The notes under the pieces are model-generated. The model saw only the letters and a program-made list of their open reading frames with translations. It searched no databases and had not been told where the DNA came from. From positions 4,030,001 to 4,094,000 of the forward strand of contig NC_079886.1 of the NCBI RefSeq assembly GCF_029227915.1: a stretch of 64,000 nucleotides of DNA, read 5' to 3'. Source of the stretch: Hydractinia symbiolongicarpus (lineage: Eukaryota; Cnidaria; Hydrozoa; Anthoathecata; Hydractiniidae). Shown piece by piece: positions 1 through 11,831 of this stretch. The translations under genes were made by a program, and so were the position numbers. The stretch's first letter is position 1. Every line of letters starts with the position of its first letter.

Positions 1-2850
1 AGTCCCACAGTCAATCGTTTCACTGTTAAAAGCGATGCAACCTAGTAAGATCAGAAAAATATCGCTAAGTACATGTTGGTACGAAAATGTGACCCAACTG
101 TTGTAACTGAAACGGACTAATACCGTTAGAAAGTCAATGAAATGTAGTTTTTGAAACTGTCTGTATTTCTTCAGCGTGCGATAACGGCTAGGTTGCTCCC
201 ACAGTAAAAAATGACTTACATATCTACATTTTTAAATGAAGCGCTACCACAGCACCCAGTGTAATCAGTGAGTTCTAGCAATCATGTCAAATTCAGAATA
301 ATTTTATTTCTTGGAGTTCAATTCTCTCAATTATTGCATTTATAAAGATAAAGTCCAAAATCAGTTCAATTAAGTCCCACATTCAATCGTTTCACTGTTA
401 AAAGCGATGCAACCTAGTAATATCAGAAAAATATCGCTAAATACATGTTGGTACGAAAATGTGACCCAAGCGTTGTAACTGGAACGGACTGATACCGTTA
501 GAAAGTCAATGAAATGTAGTTTTCGAAAATGCCTCAACTTCTTCGGCGTGCGATAGTGGCTAGGAGTGGTCACACAGTAAAAAATGACTTATATATCTAC
601 ATTTTTAAATGAAGCGCTACCACAGCGCCCAGTTTAACCGCTGAGTTCCGGCACTCAAGCTAATTTAAGAAGAATTTTATTTTATGGAGTCCAATTGTCT
701 CAATTATCACATATATAAAGTTAAAGTCCAAAATCAGTTCAATTAAGTCCCACAGTCAATCGTTTCACTGTTAAAAGCGATGCAACCTAGTAATATCAGA
801 AAAATATCGCTAAATACATGTTGGTACGAAAATGTGACCCAAATGTTGTAACTGAAACGGGCTGACACTGTTAGAAAGTCAATGAAATGTAGTTTTTGAA
901 ACTGTCTCTATTTCTTCAGCGTGCGATAACGGCTAGGATTGGTCCCACAGTAAAAAATGACTTATATATCTACATTTTTAAATGAAGCGCTACCACAGCG
1001 CCCAGTTTAACCGCTGAGTTCCGGCAATCAAGCCAATTTAAGAAGAATTTTATTTTATGGAGTCCAATTGTCTCATTCATCACATTTGTCAGGTCACAGT
1101 CCAAAATCAGTTCAATTAAGTCCCACAGTCAATTGTTTCACTGTTAAAAGCGATGCAACTTAGTAATATCAGAAAAATATCGCTAAATACGTGTTGGTAC
1201 GAAAATGTGACCCAAATGTTGTAACTGAAACGGGCTGACACCGTTAGAAAGTCAATGAAATGTAGTTTTTGAAACTGTCTCTATTTCTTCAGCGTGCAAT
1301 AACAGCTAAGATTGGTCCTACAGTAAAAAATGACTTATTTATCTGCATTTTTAAATGAAGCGCTACCACAGCACCCAGTTTAATCGCTGAGTACAAGAAA
1401 AATGTTATTTCATGGAGTCTAATTGTCTCATTCATCACATTTGTCAGGTCACAGTCCAAAATCAGTTCAATTAAGTCCCACAGTCAATCGTTTCATTGTT
1501 AAAAGCGATGCAACCTAGTAATATCAGAAAAATATCGATAAATACATGTTGGTACGAAAATGTGACCCAAATGTTGTAACTGAAACGGGCTGACACCGTT
1601 AGAAAGTCAATGAAATGTAGTTTTTGAAACTGTCTCAATTTCTTCAGCGTGCGATAACGGCTAGGTTGCTCCCACAGTAAAAAATGACTTACATATCTAC
1701 ATTTTTAAATGAAGCGCTACCACAGCGCCCAGTTTAACCGCTGAGTTCCGGCAATCAAGCCAATTTAAGAAGAATTTTATTTTATGGAGTCCAATTGTGT
1801 CAATTATCACATATATAAAGTTAAAGTCCAAAATCAGTTCAATTAAGTCCCACAGTCAATCGTTTCACTGTTAAAAGCGATACAACCTAGTAATATCAGA
1901 AAAATATCGCAAAATACATGTTGTTACGAAAGTCTGACCCAACTGTTGTAACTCAAACGGGCTGACACTGTTAGAAAGTTAATGAAATGTAGTTTTTAAA
2001 ACTGTCTCAATTTCTTCAGCGTGCGATGACGGCTAGGATTGGTCCCACAGTAAAAAATTACTTATTTATCTGCATTTTTAAATGAAGCGCTACCACAGCA
2101 CCCAGTGTAATCGCAGAGTACCGGTAATCATGCCAATTTAAAAAGAATGTTATTTTATGGAGTCCAATTGTCTCATTCATCACATTTGTCAGGTCACAGT
2201 CCAAAATCAGTTCAATTAAGTCCCACAGTCAATTGTTTCACTGTTAAAAGCGATGCAACCTAGTAATATCAGAAAAATATCGCTAAATACATGTTGGTAC
2301 GAAAATGTGACCCAAATGTTGTAACTGAAACGGGCTGACACCGTTAGAAAGTCAATGAAATGTAGTTTTTGAAACTGTCTCAATTTCTTCAGCGTGCGAT
2401 AACGGCTAGGTTGCTCCCACAGTAAAAAATGACTTACATATCTACATTTTTAAATGAAGCGCTACCACAGCACCCAGTGTAATCGCTGAGTTCTAGCAAT
2501 CATGTCAAATTCAGAATAATTTTAATTGTTGGAGTTCAATTCTCTCAATTATTGTATTTATAAAGGTAAAGTCCAAAATTAGTTCAATTAAGTCCCACAT
2601 TCAATCGTTTCACTGTTAAAAGCCATGCAACCTAGTAATATCAGAAAAATATCGCTAAATACATGTTGGTACGAAAATGTGACCCAAGCGTTGTAACTGA
2701 AACGGACTGATACCGTTAGAAAGTCAATGAAACGAAGTTTTCGAAAATGCCTCAACTTCTTCGGCGTGCGATAGCGGCTAGGAGTGGTCACACAGTAAAA
2801 AATGACTTATATATCTACATTTTTAAATGAAGCGCTACCACAGCGCCCAG
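1..2850 (-). repeat. 2,218-bp hexameric higher-order repeat, left-arm start
   Basis: The segment at about 1-700 recurs at about 2,219-2,850. Both contain the TTCTAGCAATCATGTCAAAT subtype (about 270 and 2,490) followed by a unit with TCTTCGGCGTGCGATAG. The offset of 2,218 bp equals six monomers minus the 18-bp deletion carried by the unit at 1119. The copies differ at scattered bases, so this is an older duplication than the 4,081-bp one further on. Confidence 0.7.
1119..1473 (-). repeat. 355-bp monomer with an 18-bp internal deletion
   Basis: The unit reads GAGTACAAGAA where full units read GAGTACCGG...AATTTAAGAAG, an 18-bp loss. The same deletion is in the units at 4,082 and 8,163, so all three descend from one deleted founder. 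Confidence 0.8.
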
Positions 2851-3962
2851 TTTAATCGCTGAGTTCCGGCAATCATGCCAATTTAAGAAGAATGTTATTT
2901 CATGGAATCCAATTGTCTCATTCATCACATTTGTAAGGTCACAGTCCAAAATCAGTTCAATTAAGTCCCACAATCAATCGTTTCACTGTTAAAAGCGATG
3001 CAACCTAGTAATATCAGAAAAATATCGATAAATACATGTTGGTACGAAAATGTGACCCAAATGTTGTAACTGAAACGGGCTGACACCGTTAGAAAGTCAA
3101 TGAAATGTAGTTTTTGAAACTGTCTCAATTTCTTCAGCGTGCGATAACGGCTAGGTTGCTCCCACAGTAAAAAATGACTTACATATCTAAATTTTTAAAT
3201 GAAGCGCTACCACAGCGCCCAGTTTAACCGCTGAGTTCCGGCAATCAAGCCAATTTAAGAGGAAATTTTATTTTACGGAGTCCAATTGTCTCAATTATCA
3301 CATATATAAAGTTAAAGTCCAAAATCAGTTCAATTAAGTCCCACAGTCAATCGTTTCACTGTTAAAAGCGATGCAACCTAGTAATATCAGAAAAATATCG
3401 ATAAATACATGTTGGTACGAAAATATGACCCAAATGTTGTAACTGAAACGGGCTGACACCGTTAGAAAGTCAATGAAATGTAGTTTTTGAAACTGTCTCA
3501 ATTTCTTCAGCGTGCGATAACGGCTAGGTTGCTCCCACAGTAAAAAATGACTTACATATCTACATTTTTAAATGAAGCGCTACCACAGCGCCCAGTTTAA
3601 CCGCTGAGTTCCGGCAATCAAGCCAATTTAAGAAGAATTTTATTTTACGGAGTCCAATTGTCTCAATTATCACATATATAAAGTTAAAGTCCAAAATCAG
3701 TTCAATTAAGTCCCACAGTCAATCGTTTCACTGTTAAAAGCGATACAATCTAGTAATATCAGAAAAATATCGCAAAATACATGTTGTTACGAAAGTGTGA
3801 CCCAACTGTTGTAACTCAAACGGGCTGACACTGTTAGAAAGTAAATGAAATGTAGTTTTTGAAACTGTCTCAATTTCTTCAGCGTGCGATGACGGCTAGG
3901 ATTGGTTCCACAGTAAAAAATGACTTATTTATCTGCATTTTTAAATGAAGCGCTACCACAGC
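2650..3962 (-). repeat. Left-arm block copied again 3,333 bp downstream (first copy)
   Basis: About 1.3 kb matching about 5,983-7,295 at a constant offset of 3,333 bp (nine monomers). Shared private variants include TTTCATGGAATCC, AAGAGGAAATTTTA and GGATTGGTTCCACAG. The match ends where the first copy reads CAGCACCCAGTG and the second CAGCGCCCAGTT, at 3,962 and 7,295. A few single-base differences exist, for example in the AATATCAG and GGTCACAG segments. Confidence 0.75.
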
Positions 3963-4081
3963 ACCCAGTGTAATCGCTGAGTTCTAGCAATCATTTCAAA
4001 TTCAAAATAATTTTAATTCTTGGAGTTCAATTCTCTCAATTATTGTATTTATAAAGATAAAGTCCAAAATTAGTTCAATTA

Positions 4082-4437
4082 AGTCCCACATTCAATCGTT
4101 TCACTGTTAAAAGCGATGCAACCTAGTAATATCAGAAAAATATCGCTAAATACATGTTGGTACGATTCTGTGACGCAACCGTTGTAACTGAAACGGACTG
4201 ATACCGTTATAAAAAAAAATAAAATGTAGTTTTTGAAACTGTGTCTATTTCTTCAGCATGCGATAACAGCTAGGATTGGTCCTACAGTAAAAAATGACAT
4301 ATTTATCTGCATTTTTAAATGAAGCGCTACCACAGCACCCAGTTTAATCGCTGAGTACAAGAAGAATGTTATTTCATGGAGTCCAATTGTCTCATTCACC
4401 ACATTTGTCAAGTCACAGTCCAAAATCATTTCAAATA
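4082..4437 (-). repeat. 356-bp monomer with the shared 18-bp deletion and an A-run
   Basis: It carries the GAGTACAAGAAG deletion and a run of nine A at 4,211-4,219 in place of the usual GAAAGTCAATG. It is followed by a 368-bp unit with a contracted CAACCTAATCAG segment. The pair is duplicated at 8,163-8,886. Confidence 0.8.
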
Positions 4438-6004
4438 AGTCCCACAGTCAATTGTTTCACTGTTAAAAGCGATGCAACCTAATCAGAAATTTATTGCTAA
4501 ATACATGTTGGTACAAAAATGTGACCCAAGTGTTGTAACTGAAACAGACTGATACCGTTAGAAAGTCAATGAAATGTAGTTTTCGAAAATGTCTCAATTT
4601 CTTCGGCGTGCGATAGCGGCTAGGATTGGTCCCACAGTAAAAAATGACTTATATATCTGCATTTTTAAATGAAGCGCTACCACAGCGCCCAGTATATCCG
4701 TTGAGTTCTGGAAATCATGCCAATTTAAGAAGAATGTTATTTTATGGAGTCCAATTGTCTCAATTATCACATATATAAAGTTAAAGTCCAAAATCAGTTC
4801 AATTAAGTCCCACAGTCAATCGTTTCACTGTTAAAAGCGATACAACCTAGTAATATCAGAAAAATATCGCAAAATACATGTTGGTACGAAAGTGTGACCC
4901 AATTGTTGTAACTCAAACGGGCTGACACTGTTAGAACGTCAATGAAATGTAGTTTTTGAAACTGTCTCAATTTCTTCAGCGTGCGATAACGGCTAGGTTG
5001 CTCCCACAGTAAAAAATGACTTACATATCTACATTTTTAAATGAAGCGCTACCACAGCACCCAGTGTAATCGCTGAGTTCTAGCAATCATGTCAAATTCA
5101 GAATAATTTTATTTCTTGGAGTTCAATTCTCTCAATTATTGCATTTTTAAAGATAAAGTCCAAAATCAGTTCAATTAAGTCCCACATTCAATCGTTTCAC
5201 TGTTAAAAGCGATGCAACCTAGTAATATCAGAAAAATATCGCTAAATACATGTTGGTACGAAAATGTGACCCAAGCGTTGTAACTGAAACGGACTGATAC
5301 TGTTAGAAAGTCAATGAAATGTATTTTTCGAAAATGCCTCAACTTCTTCGGCGTGCGATAGCGGCTAGGAGTGGTCACACAGTAAAAAATGACTTATATA
5401 TCTACATTTTTAAATGAAGCGCTACCACAGCGCCTAGTTTAACCGCTGAGTTCCGGCAATCAAGCCAATTTAAGAAGAATGTTATTTTATGGAGTCCAAT
5501 TGTCTCAATTATCACAGATATAAAGTTAAAGTCCAAAATCAGTTCAATTAAGTCCCACAGTCAATCGTTTCACTGTTAAAAGCGATTCAACCTAGTAATA
5601 TCAGAAAAATATCGCAAAATACATGTTGGTACGAAAGTGTGACCCAACTGTTGTAACTCAAACGGGCTGACACTGTTAGAAAGTCAATGAAATTTAGTTT
5701 TTGAAACTGTCTCAATTTCTTCAGCGTGCGATGACGGCTAGGATTGGTCCCACAGTATAAAATGACTTATTTATCTGCATTTTTAAATGAAGCGCTACCA
5801 CAGCACCCAGTGTAATCGCTGAGTACCGGTAATCATGCCAATTTAAGAAGAATGTTATTTTATGGAGTCCAATTGTCTCATTCATCACATTTGTCAGGTC
5901 ACAGTCCAAAATCAGTTCAATTAAGTCCCACAGTCAATTGTTTTACTGTTAAAAGCGATGCAACCAAGTAATATCAGAAAAACATCGCTAAATACATGTT
6001 GGTA
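4092..6004 (-). repeat. 1.9-kb segmental duplication within left arm, copy 1
   Basis: About 1,913 bp that appear identical to 8,173-10,085 at a constant offset of 4,081 bp (11 monomers). The tract includes a 356-bp unit, a 368-bp unit, a GAACGTCAATG variant, an AAAGCGATTCAACC variant and an AACATCGCTAAA variant, all reproduced in the other copy. I found no difference by eye between the flanking differences at 4,091/8,172 and 6,005/10,086. It is the most recent large duplication visible in the left arm. Confidence 0.85.
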
Positions 6005-7295
6005 CGAAAATGTGACCCAAGCGTTGTAACTGAAACGGACTGATACCGTTAGAAAGTCAATGAAATGTAGTTTTCGAAAATGCCTCAACTTCTTCGGCGT
6101 GCGATAGCGGCTAGGAGTGGTCACACAGTAAAAAATGACTTATATATCTACATTTTTAAATGAAGCGCTACCACAGCGCCCAGTTTAATTGCTGAGTTCC
6201 GGCAATCATGCCAATTTAAGAAGAATGTTATTTCATGGAATCCAATTGTCTCATTCATCACATTTGTAAGGTTACAGTCCAAAATCAGTTCAATTAAGTC
6301 CCACAATCAATCGTTTCACTGTTAAAAGCGATGCAACCTAGTAATATTAGAAAAATATTGATAAATACATGTTGGTACGAAAATGTGACCCAAATGTTGT
6401 AACTGAAACGGGCTGACACCGTTAGAAAGTCAATGAAATGTAGTTTTTGAAACTGTCTCAATTTCTTCAGCGTGCGATAACGGCTAGGTTGCTCCCACAG
6501 TAAAAAATGACTTACATATCTACATTTTTAAATGAAGCGCTACCACAGCGCCCAGTTTAACCGCTGAGTTCCGGCAATCAAGCCAATTTAAGAGGAAATT
6601 TTATTTTACGGAGTCCAATTGTCTCAATTATCACATATATAAAGTTAAAGTCCAAAATCAGTTCAATTAAGTCCCACAGTCAATCGTTTCACTGTTAAAA
6701 GCGATGCAACCTAGTAATATCAGAAAAATATCGATAAATACATGTTGGTACGAAAATGTGACCCAAATGTTGTAACTGAAACGGGCTGACACCGTTAGAA
6801 AGTCAATGAAATGTAGTTTTTGAAACTGTCTCAATTTCTTCAGCGTGCGATAACGGCTAGGTTGCTCCCACAGTAAAAAATGACTTACATATCTACATTT
6901 TTAAATGAAGCGCTACCACAGCGCCCAGTTTAACCGCTGAGTTCCGGCAATCAAGCCAATTTAAGAAGAATTTTATTTTACGGAGTCCAATTGTCTCAAT
7001 TATCACATATATAAAGTTAAAGTCCAAAATCAGTTCAATAAAGTCCCACAGTCAATCGTTTCACTGTTAAAAGCGATACAACCTAGTAATATCAGAAAAA
7101 TATCGCAAAATACATGTTGTTACGAAAGTGTGACCCAACTGTTGTAACTCAAATGGGCTGACACTGTTAGAAAGTTAATGAAATGTAGTTTTTGAAACTG
7201 TCTCAATTTCTTCAGCGTGCGATGACGGCTAGGATTGGTTCCACAGTAAAAAATGACTTATTTATCTGCATTTTTAAATGAAGCGCTACCACAGC
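5983..7295 (-). repeat. Left-arm block, second copy at 3,333-bp offset
   Basis: The partner of 2,650-3,962. Its left end is overlapped by the end of the 1.9-kb identical block at 4,092-6,004. Its right end passes directly into a local run of three 374-bp units. Confidence 0.75.
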
Positions 7296-8410
7296 GCCCA
7301 GTTTAACCGCTGAGTTCCGGCAATCATGCCAATTTAAGAAGAATGTTATTTCATGAAGTCCAATTGTCTCATTCATCACATTTGTAAGGTCACAGTCCAA
7401 AATCAGTTCAATTGAGTCCCACAGTCAATCGTTTCACTGTTAAAAGCGATGCAACCTAGTAATATCAGAAAAATATCGCTAAATACATGTTGGTACGATT
7501 AATTGACGCAACCGTTGTAACTGAAACGGACTGATACCGTTATAAAAAAAAATGAAATGTAGTTTTTGAAACTGTGTCTATTTCTTCAGCATGCGATAAC
7601 AGCTAGGATTGGTCCTACAGTAAAAAATGACATATTTATCTGCATTTTTAAATGAAGCGCTACCACAGCGCCCAGTTTAACCGCTGAGTTCCGGCAATCA
7701 TGCCAATTTAAGAAGAATGTTATTTCATGAAGTCCAATTGTCTCATTCATCACATTTGTAAGGTCACACTCCAAAATCAGTTCAATTGAGTCCCACAGTC
7801 AATTGTTTCACTGTTAAAAGCGATGCAACCAAGTAATATCAGAAAAATATCGCTAAATACATGTTGGTACGATTATGTGACGCAACCGTTGTAACTGAAA
7901 CGGACTGATACCGTTATAAAAAAAATTGAAATGTAGTTTTTGAAACTGTGTCTATTTCTTCAGCATGCGATAACAGCTAGGACTGGTCCTACAGTAAAAA
8001 ATGACATATTTATCTGCATTTTTAAATGAAGCGCTACCACAGCGCCCAGTTTAACCGCTGAGTTCCGTCAATCATGCCAATTTAAGAAGAATGTTATTTC
8101 ATGAAGTCCAATTGTCTCATTCATCACATTTGTAAGGTCACAGTCCAAAATCAGTTCAATTGAGTCCCACAGTCAATCGTTTCACTGTTAAAAGCGATGC
8201 AACCTAGTAATATCAGAAAAATATCGCTAAATACATGTTGGTACGATTCTGTGACGCAACCGTTGTAACTGAAACGGACTGATACCGTTATAAAAAAAAA
8301 TAAAATGTAGTTTTTGAAACTGTGTCTATTTCTTCAGCATGCGATAACAGCTAGGATTGGTCCTACAGTAAAAAATGACATATTTATCTGCATTTTTAAA
8401 TGAAGCGCTA
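7293..8410 (-). repeat. Local amplification of one 374-bp monomer subtype (three copies)
   Basis: Three consecutive units share TTTCATGAAGTCC, AATTGAGTCCCACAG, a TGACGCAACCG variant and an A-run replacing the usual GAAAGTCAATG. The ORFs starting at equivalent places are 374 bp apart. The units differ slightly (GATTAATTGACGC, GATTATGTGACGC, GATTCTGTGACGC). This is simple monomer-level expansion next to the larger block duplications. Confidence 0.75.
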
Positions 8411-8518
8411 CCACAGCACCCAGTTTAATCGCTGAGTACAAGAAGAATGTTATTTCATGGAGTCCAATTGTCTCATTCACCACATTTGTCAAGTCACAGT
8501 CCAAAATCATTTCAAATA
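8163..8518 (-). repeat. 356-bp monomer, duplicate of the unit at 4,082
   Basis: Same deletion and nine-A run (8,292-8,300) as the unit at 4,082, carried within the 4,081-bp-offset duplication. It is also the third member of the local A-run amplification. Confidence 0.8.
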
Positions 8519-10085
8519 AGTCCCACAGTCAATTGTTTCACTGTTAAAAGCGATGCAACCTAATCAGAAATTTATTGCTAAATACATGTTGGTACAAAAA
8601 TGTGACCCAAGTGTTGTAACTGAAACAGACTGATACCGTTAGAAAGTCAATGAAATGTAGTTTTCGAAAATGTCTCAATTTCTTCGGCGTGCGATAGCGG
8701 CTAGGATTGGTCCCACAGTAAAAAATGACTTATATATCTGCATTTTTAAATGAAGCGCTACCACAGCGCCCAGTATATCCGTTGAGTTCTGGAAATCATG
8801 CCAATTTAAGAAGAATGTTATTTTATGGAGTCCAATTGTCTCAATTATCACATATATAAAGTTAAAGTCCAAAATCAGTTCAATTAAGTCCCACAGTCAA
8901 TCGTTTCACTGTTAAAAGCGATACAACCTAGTAATATCAGAAAAATATCGCAAAATACATGTTGGTACGAAAGTGTGACCCAATTGTTGTAACTCAAACG
9001 GGCTGACACTGTTAGAACGTCAATGAAATGTAGTTTTTGAAACTGTCTCAATTTCTTCAGCGTGCGATAACGGCTAGGTTGCTCCCACAGTAAAAAATGA
9101 CTTACATATCTACATTTTTAAATGAAGCGCTACCACAGCACCCAGTGTAATCGCTGAGTTCTAGCAATCATGTCAAATTCAGAATAATTTTATTTCTTGG
9201 AGTTCAATTCTCTCAATTATTGCATTTTTAAAGATAAAGTCCAAAATCAGTTCAATTAAGTCCCACATTCAATCGTTTCACTGTTAAAAGCGATGCAACC
9301 TAGTAATATCAGAAAAATATCGCTAAATACATGTTGGTACGAAAATGTGACCCAAGCGTTGTAACTGAAACGGACTGATACTGTTAGAAAGTCAATGAAA
9401 TGTATTTTTCGAAAATGCCTCAACTTCTTCGGCGTGCGATAGCGGCTAGGAGTGGTCACACAGTAAAAAATGACTTATATATCTACATTTTTAAATGAAG
9501 CGCTACCACAGCGCCTAGTTTAACCGCTGAGTTCCGGCAATCAAGCCAATTTAAGAAGAATGTTATTTTATGGAGTCCAATTGTCTCAATTATCACAGAT
9601 ATAAAGTTAAAGTCCAAAATCAGTTCAATTAAGTCCCACAGTCAATCGTTTCACTGTTAAAAGCGATTCAACCTAGTAATATCAGAAAAATATCGCAAAA
9701 TACATGTTGGTACGAAAGTGTGACCCAACTGTTGTAACTCAAACGGGCTGACACTGTTAGAAAGTCAATGAAATTTAGTTTTTGAAACTGTCTCAATTTC
9801 TTCAGCGTGCGATGACGGCTAGGATTGGTCCCACAGTATAAAATGACTTATTTATCTGCATTTTTAAATGAAGCGCTACCACAGCACCCAGTGTAATCGC
9901 TGAGTACCGGTAATCATGCCAATTTAAGAAGAATGTTATTTTATGGAGTCCAATTGTCTCATTCATCACATTTGTCAGGTCACAGTCCAAAATCAGTTCA
10001 ATTAAGTCCCACAGTCAATTGTTTTACTGTTAAAAGCGATGCAACCAAGTAATATCAGAAAAACATCGCTAAATACATGTTGGTA
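8173..10085 (-). repeat. 1.9-kb segmental duplication within left arm, copy 2
   Basis: The partner of 4,092-6,004. After it, at 10,086, the sequence switches to a poly-A-type unit (GGTAAGAATATGTGACGCAA), whereas copy 1 continues with GGTACGAAAATGTGACCC. The switch marks the crossover side of the duplication. Confidence 0.85.
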
Positions 10086-11064
10086 AGAATATGTGACGCA
10101 ACCGTTGAAACTGAAACGGACTGATACCGTTATAAAAAAAATGAAAAGTAGTTTTTGAAACTGTCCCTATTTCTTCAGCGTGCAATAACAGCTAGGATTG
10201 GTCCTACAGTAAAAAATGACTTATTTATCTGCATTTTTAAATGAAGCGCTACCACAGCGCCCAGTTTAACCGCTGAGTTCCAGCAATCATGCCAATTTAA
10301 GAAGAATGTTATTTGATGGAGTGCAATTGTCTCATTCATCACATTTGTAAGGTCACAGTCCAAAATCAGTTCAATTAAGTCCCACAGTCAATCGTTTCAC
10401 TGTTAAAAGCGATGCAACCTAGTAATATCAGAAAAATATCGCTAAATACATGTTGGTACGAAAATGTGACCCAACTGTTGTAACTCAAACGGGCTGACAC
10501 CGTTAGAAAATCAATGAAATGTAGTTTTTGAAACTGTGTCAATTTCTTCAGCGTGCGATAACGGCTAGGATTGGTCCCACAGTAAAAAATGACTTACATA
10601 TCTACATTTTTAAATGAAGCGCTACCCAGCGCCCAGTGTAATCGTTGAGTTCTAGCAATCATGTCAAATTCAGAATAATTTTATTTCTTGGAGTTCAATT
10701 CTCTCAATTATTGCATTTATAAAGTTAAAGTCCAAAATCAGTTCAATTAAGTCCCACATTCAATTGTTTCACTGTTAAAAGCGATGCAATCTAGTAATAT
10801 CAGAAAAATATCGCTAAATACATGTTGGCACAAATATGTGGCGCAACTGTTGTAACAGAAACGGACTGATACCGTTTGAAAGTCAACGAAATGTAGTATT
10901 TGAAACTGTCTGTATTTCTTCAGCGTGCGATAACGGCTAGGCTTGGCCCCACAGTAAAAAATGAGTTATATATCTACATTTTTAAATGAAGCGCTACCAC
11001 TGCGCCCAGTGTAATCACTGAGTTTCGTCAATCATGCCAATTTAAGAAGATTGTTATTGCATGG

Positions 11065-11085
11065 AGTCCAATTGTGTGGTAGCGC
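11065..11085. other. Inversion junction between left and right satellite arms
   Basis: Left-arm sequence runs through GGAGTCCAATTGT, where a normal left-arm unit would continue into TCTCAATTATC or GTCAATTATC. Instead it passes at about 11,075 into GTGGTAGCGCTTC, the right-arm reading that normally follows GGGCGCT. The bases TGT around 11,075-11,077 fit both sides, so the join has about 3 bp of microhomology and no inserted DNA. The box GCGCTACCAC at 10,991-11,000 is the exact reverse complement of GTGGTAGCGC at 11,076-11,085. This leaves a 75-nt spacer between two arms that remain homologous outward. The flanking monomers on the two sides share subtype bases such as CGTTGACTTTC, CCGTTTCTGTTACAAC and a TACAGACAG variant. 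This points to fold-back of nearly the same unit. An assembly error cannot be excluded from sequence alone. Confidence 0.9.
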
Positions 11086-11673
11086 TTCATTTAAAAATGT
11101 AGATATATTAGTCATTTTTTACTGTGGGACCGATCCTAGCCGTTATCGCACGCTGAAGAAGTACAGACAGGTTCAAAAACTAAATTTCGTTGACTTTCTA
11201 ACGGTATCAGTCCGTTTCTGTTACAACGGTTGCGTCACATATTCGTACCATCATGTATTTCGCGATAATTCTCAGATATTACTAGATTGCATCGCTTTTA
11301 ACAGTGACACGATTGAATGTGGGACTTAATTGAACTGATTTTGGACTTTAACTTTATAAATGCAATAATTGAGAGAATTGAACTCTAAGAAATAAAATTA
11401 TTCTGAATTTGACATGACTGCTAGAACTCAGCGATTACACTGGGCGCTGTGGTAGCGCTTCATTTAAAAATGTAGATAAATCAGTCATTTTTTACTGTGG
11501 GACCAATCCTAGCCGTTATCGCACGCTGAAGAAATAGAGACAGTTTCAAAAACTACATTTCATTGACTTTCTAACGGTATCAGCCTGTTTGAGTTACAAC
11601 AGTTTGGTCACATTCTCGTACCAACATATATTTATCGATATTTTTCTGATATTACTAGGTTGCATCGCCTTTA

Positions 11674-11693
11674 ACAGTGAAACGATTGACTGT
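11674..11693 (+). other. Conserved dyad ACAGT-N10-ACTGT in the reference monomer
   Basis: Five-base arms ACAGT (11,674-11,678) and ACTGT (11,689-11,693) flank GAAACGATTG. The dyad spans the X/Y half boundary and is present in most monomers of both arms. It is lost in subtypes reading GATTGAATGTGGG. It could be a protein-binding dyad or chance symmetry; function is unknown. Confidence 0.55.
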
Positions 11694-11816
11694 GGGACTT
11701 AATTGAACTGATTTTGGACTGTGAGCTTACAAATGTGATGAATGAGACAATTGGACTCCATGAAATAACATTCTTCTTAAATTGGCATGATTGCCGGAAC
11801 TCAGCGATTTAACTCG

Positions 11817-11831
11817 GCGCTGTGGTAGCGC
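11817..11831 (+). other. Short GC-rich hairpin GCGCT-GTGGT-AGCGC in the reference monomer
   Basis: A perfect 5-bp stem with a 5-nt loop, the most GC-rich point of an otherwise AT-rich unit. It recurs in most units of both arms. Stem-breaking variants mark subtypes: GCGCC in parts of the pentamer and heptamer zones, and the GGGCTCTCTGTTAGCG variant in the distal zone. The stem is seen directly; any structural role in single-stranded DNA or RNA is inference. Confidence 0.6.

Larger units (their letters stand above)
1..11075 (-). repeat. Left arm of the ~373-bp satellite array (30 monomers, inverted relative to the rest)
   Basis: Every base belongs to tandem monomers read here as the reverse complement of the right-arm unit. 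Units begin at the conserved box AGTCCCAC at 1, 373, 746, 1119, 1474, 1846, 2219, 2591, 2964, 3337, 3709, 4082, 4438, 4806, 5178, 5551, 5924, 6297, 6670, 7042, 7415, 7789, 8163, 8519, 8887, 9259, 9632, 10005, 10378 and 10750. Spacing is 372-374 bp except for three 355-356-bp units and two 368-bp units that share deletions. The last unit is cut at about 326 bp by the inversion. No intervening unique sequence, gene or mobile element is visible. Open frames of 62-67 codons recur on the minus strand at monomer-multiple spacing and are by-products of the repeat. Being satellite is seen directly; a heterochromatic or centromeric role is inference. Confidence 0.97.

Noticed and set aside
4211-4219. 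A-run as the poly-A tail of a retroposon
   Set aside because: It lies inside an intact monomer with no inserted sequence or target-site duplication. It replaces about the same number of satellite bases.
370-10363. Recurring 62-67 codon minus-strand open frames in the left arm
   Set aside because: They recur at monomer-multiple spacing in two different frames, are broken by indels in most units, have no ribosome-site, promoter or domain support, and match the satellite phase exactly.
10991-11085. Terminal inverted repeats of a transposon at the orientation switch
   Set aside because: The inverted arms are ordinary monomers extending outward in both directions. There is no internal element, target-site duplication or transposase.
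11120-11260. CENP-B-box-like motif around TTCGTTGAC or TTCGTACCAACATG
   Set aside because: The TTCG and, for the second, the central A fit the known NTTCGNNNNANNCGGGN pattern, but the CGGG half is absent. This is a partial match expected by chance.
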